Part shown: positions 5,253 through 5,272 of the stretch, piece by piece
Layout: every line of letters begins with the position of its first letter
Numbering within the stretch: position 1 is the stretch's first letter
Assembly (NCBI GenBank): GCA_030614485.1
Contig: JAUWTY010000089.1
Span: 1 to 5,272 of the forward strand
Source: Methanosarcinales archaeon
GTDB lineage: Archaea; Halobacteriota; Methanosarcinia; Methanosarcinales; Methanocomedenaceae
Direction of reading: 5' to 3'
Length of the DNA: 5,272 nucleotides
Made by a program: the position numbers and the translations under genes
The notes under the pieces: generated by a model
What the model saw: only the letters and a program-made list of their open reading frames with translations
Databases searched by the model: none
Told to the model about the DNA's origin: nothing

Positions 5253-5272
5253 ATTTTGTATCGGCTCATCTG

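Overview
The window looks like chromosomal DNA from a euryarchaeon, most likely a methanogen or methane oxidiser of the Methanosarcinales type. Four signs support this. There is a form III (archaeal) RuBisCO large subunit. Two secreted proteins end in C-terminal signals resembling the archaeosortase PGF-CTERM type. TATA-like boxes sit at archaeal distances from the starts. Shine-Dalgarno sequences are of the GGTG/GAGG kind. Base composition is moderate and A/T-rich between genes. The exact lineage cannot be fixed from this sequence alone.

Layout, left to right. Positions 1-59 (minus) hold the first codons of a gene that reads like arginyl-tRNA synthetase and runs off the left edge. A perfect 10-bp hairpin (88-111) lies between it and the next gene. 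Two tandem minus-strand paralogues follow (132-656 and 724-1242). Each encodes a secreted, C-terminally anchored protein with one cupredoxin-like domain that lacks the usual copper ligands. A divergent promoter region (about 1243-1410) separates them from a plus-strand operon at 1411-3337: an ACR3-type arsenite efflux permease, a 2x[4Fe-4S] ferredoxin, a zinc-ribbon/thioredoxin-like protein whose CXXC is lost, and a small thioredoxin-like protein whose CXXC is intact. The operon converges on a minus-strand pair at 3399-5201: purE (upstream) and the RuBisCO large-subunit gene (downstream).

How the genes may work together. The permease operon has a TATA box followed by a perfect inverted repeat at the expected transcription start, which suggests control by an ArsR/SmtB-like repressor encoded elsewhere. 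No arsC or arsR lies in the window. The permease is instead followed by an electron carrier and two thioredoxin-fold proteins, one active-looking and one catalytically dead but carrying a likely metal site. This is the most unusual part of the window and could be a ferredoxin/thiol relay tied to arsenic or another metalloid. The purE-RuBisCO pair places two carboxylation enzymes acting on ribose-phosphate-derived substrates side by side, which fits a role of form III RuBisCO in nucleotide/ribose-phosphate metabolism.
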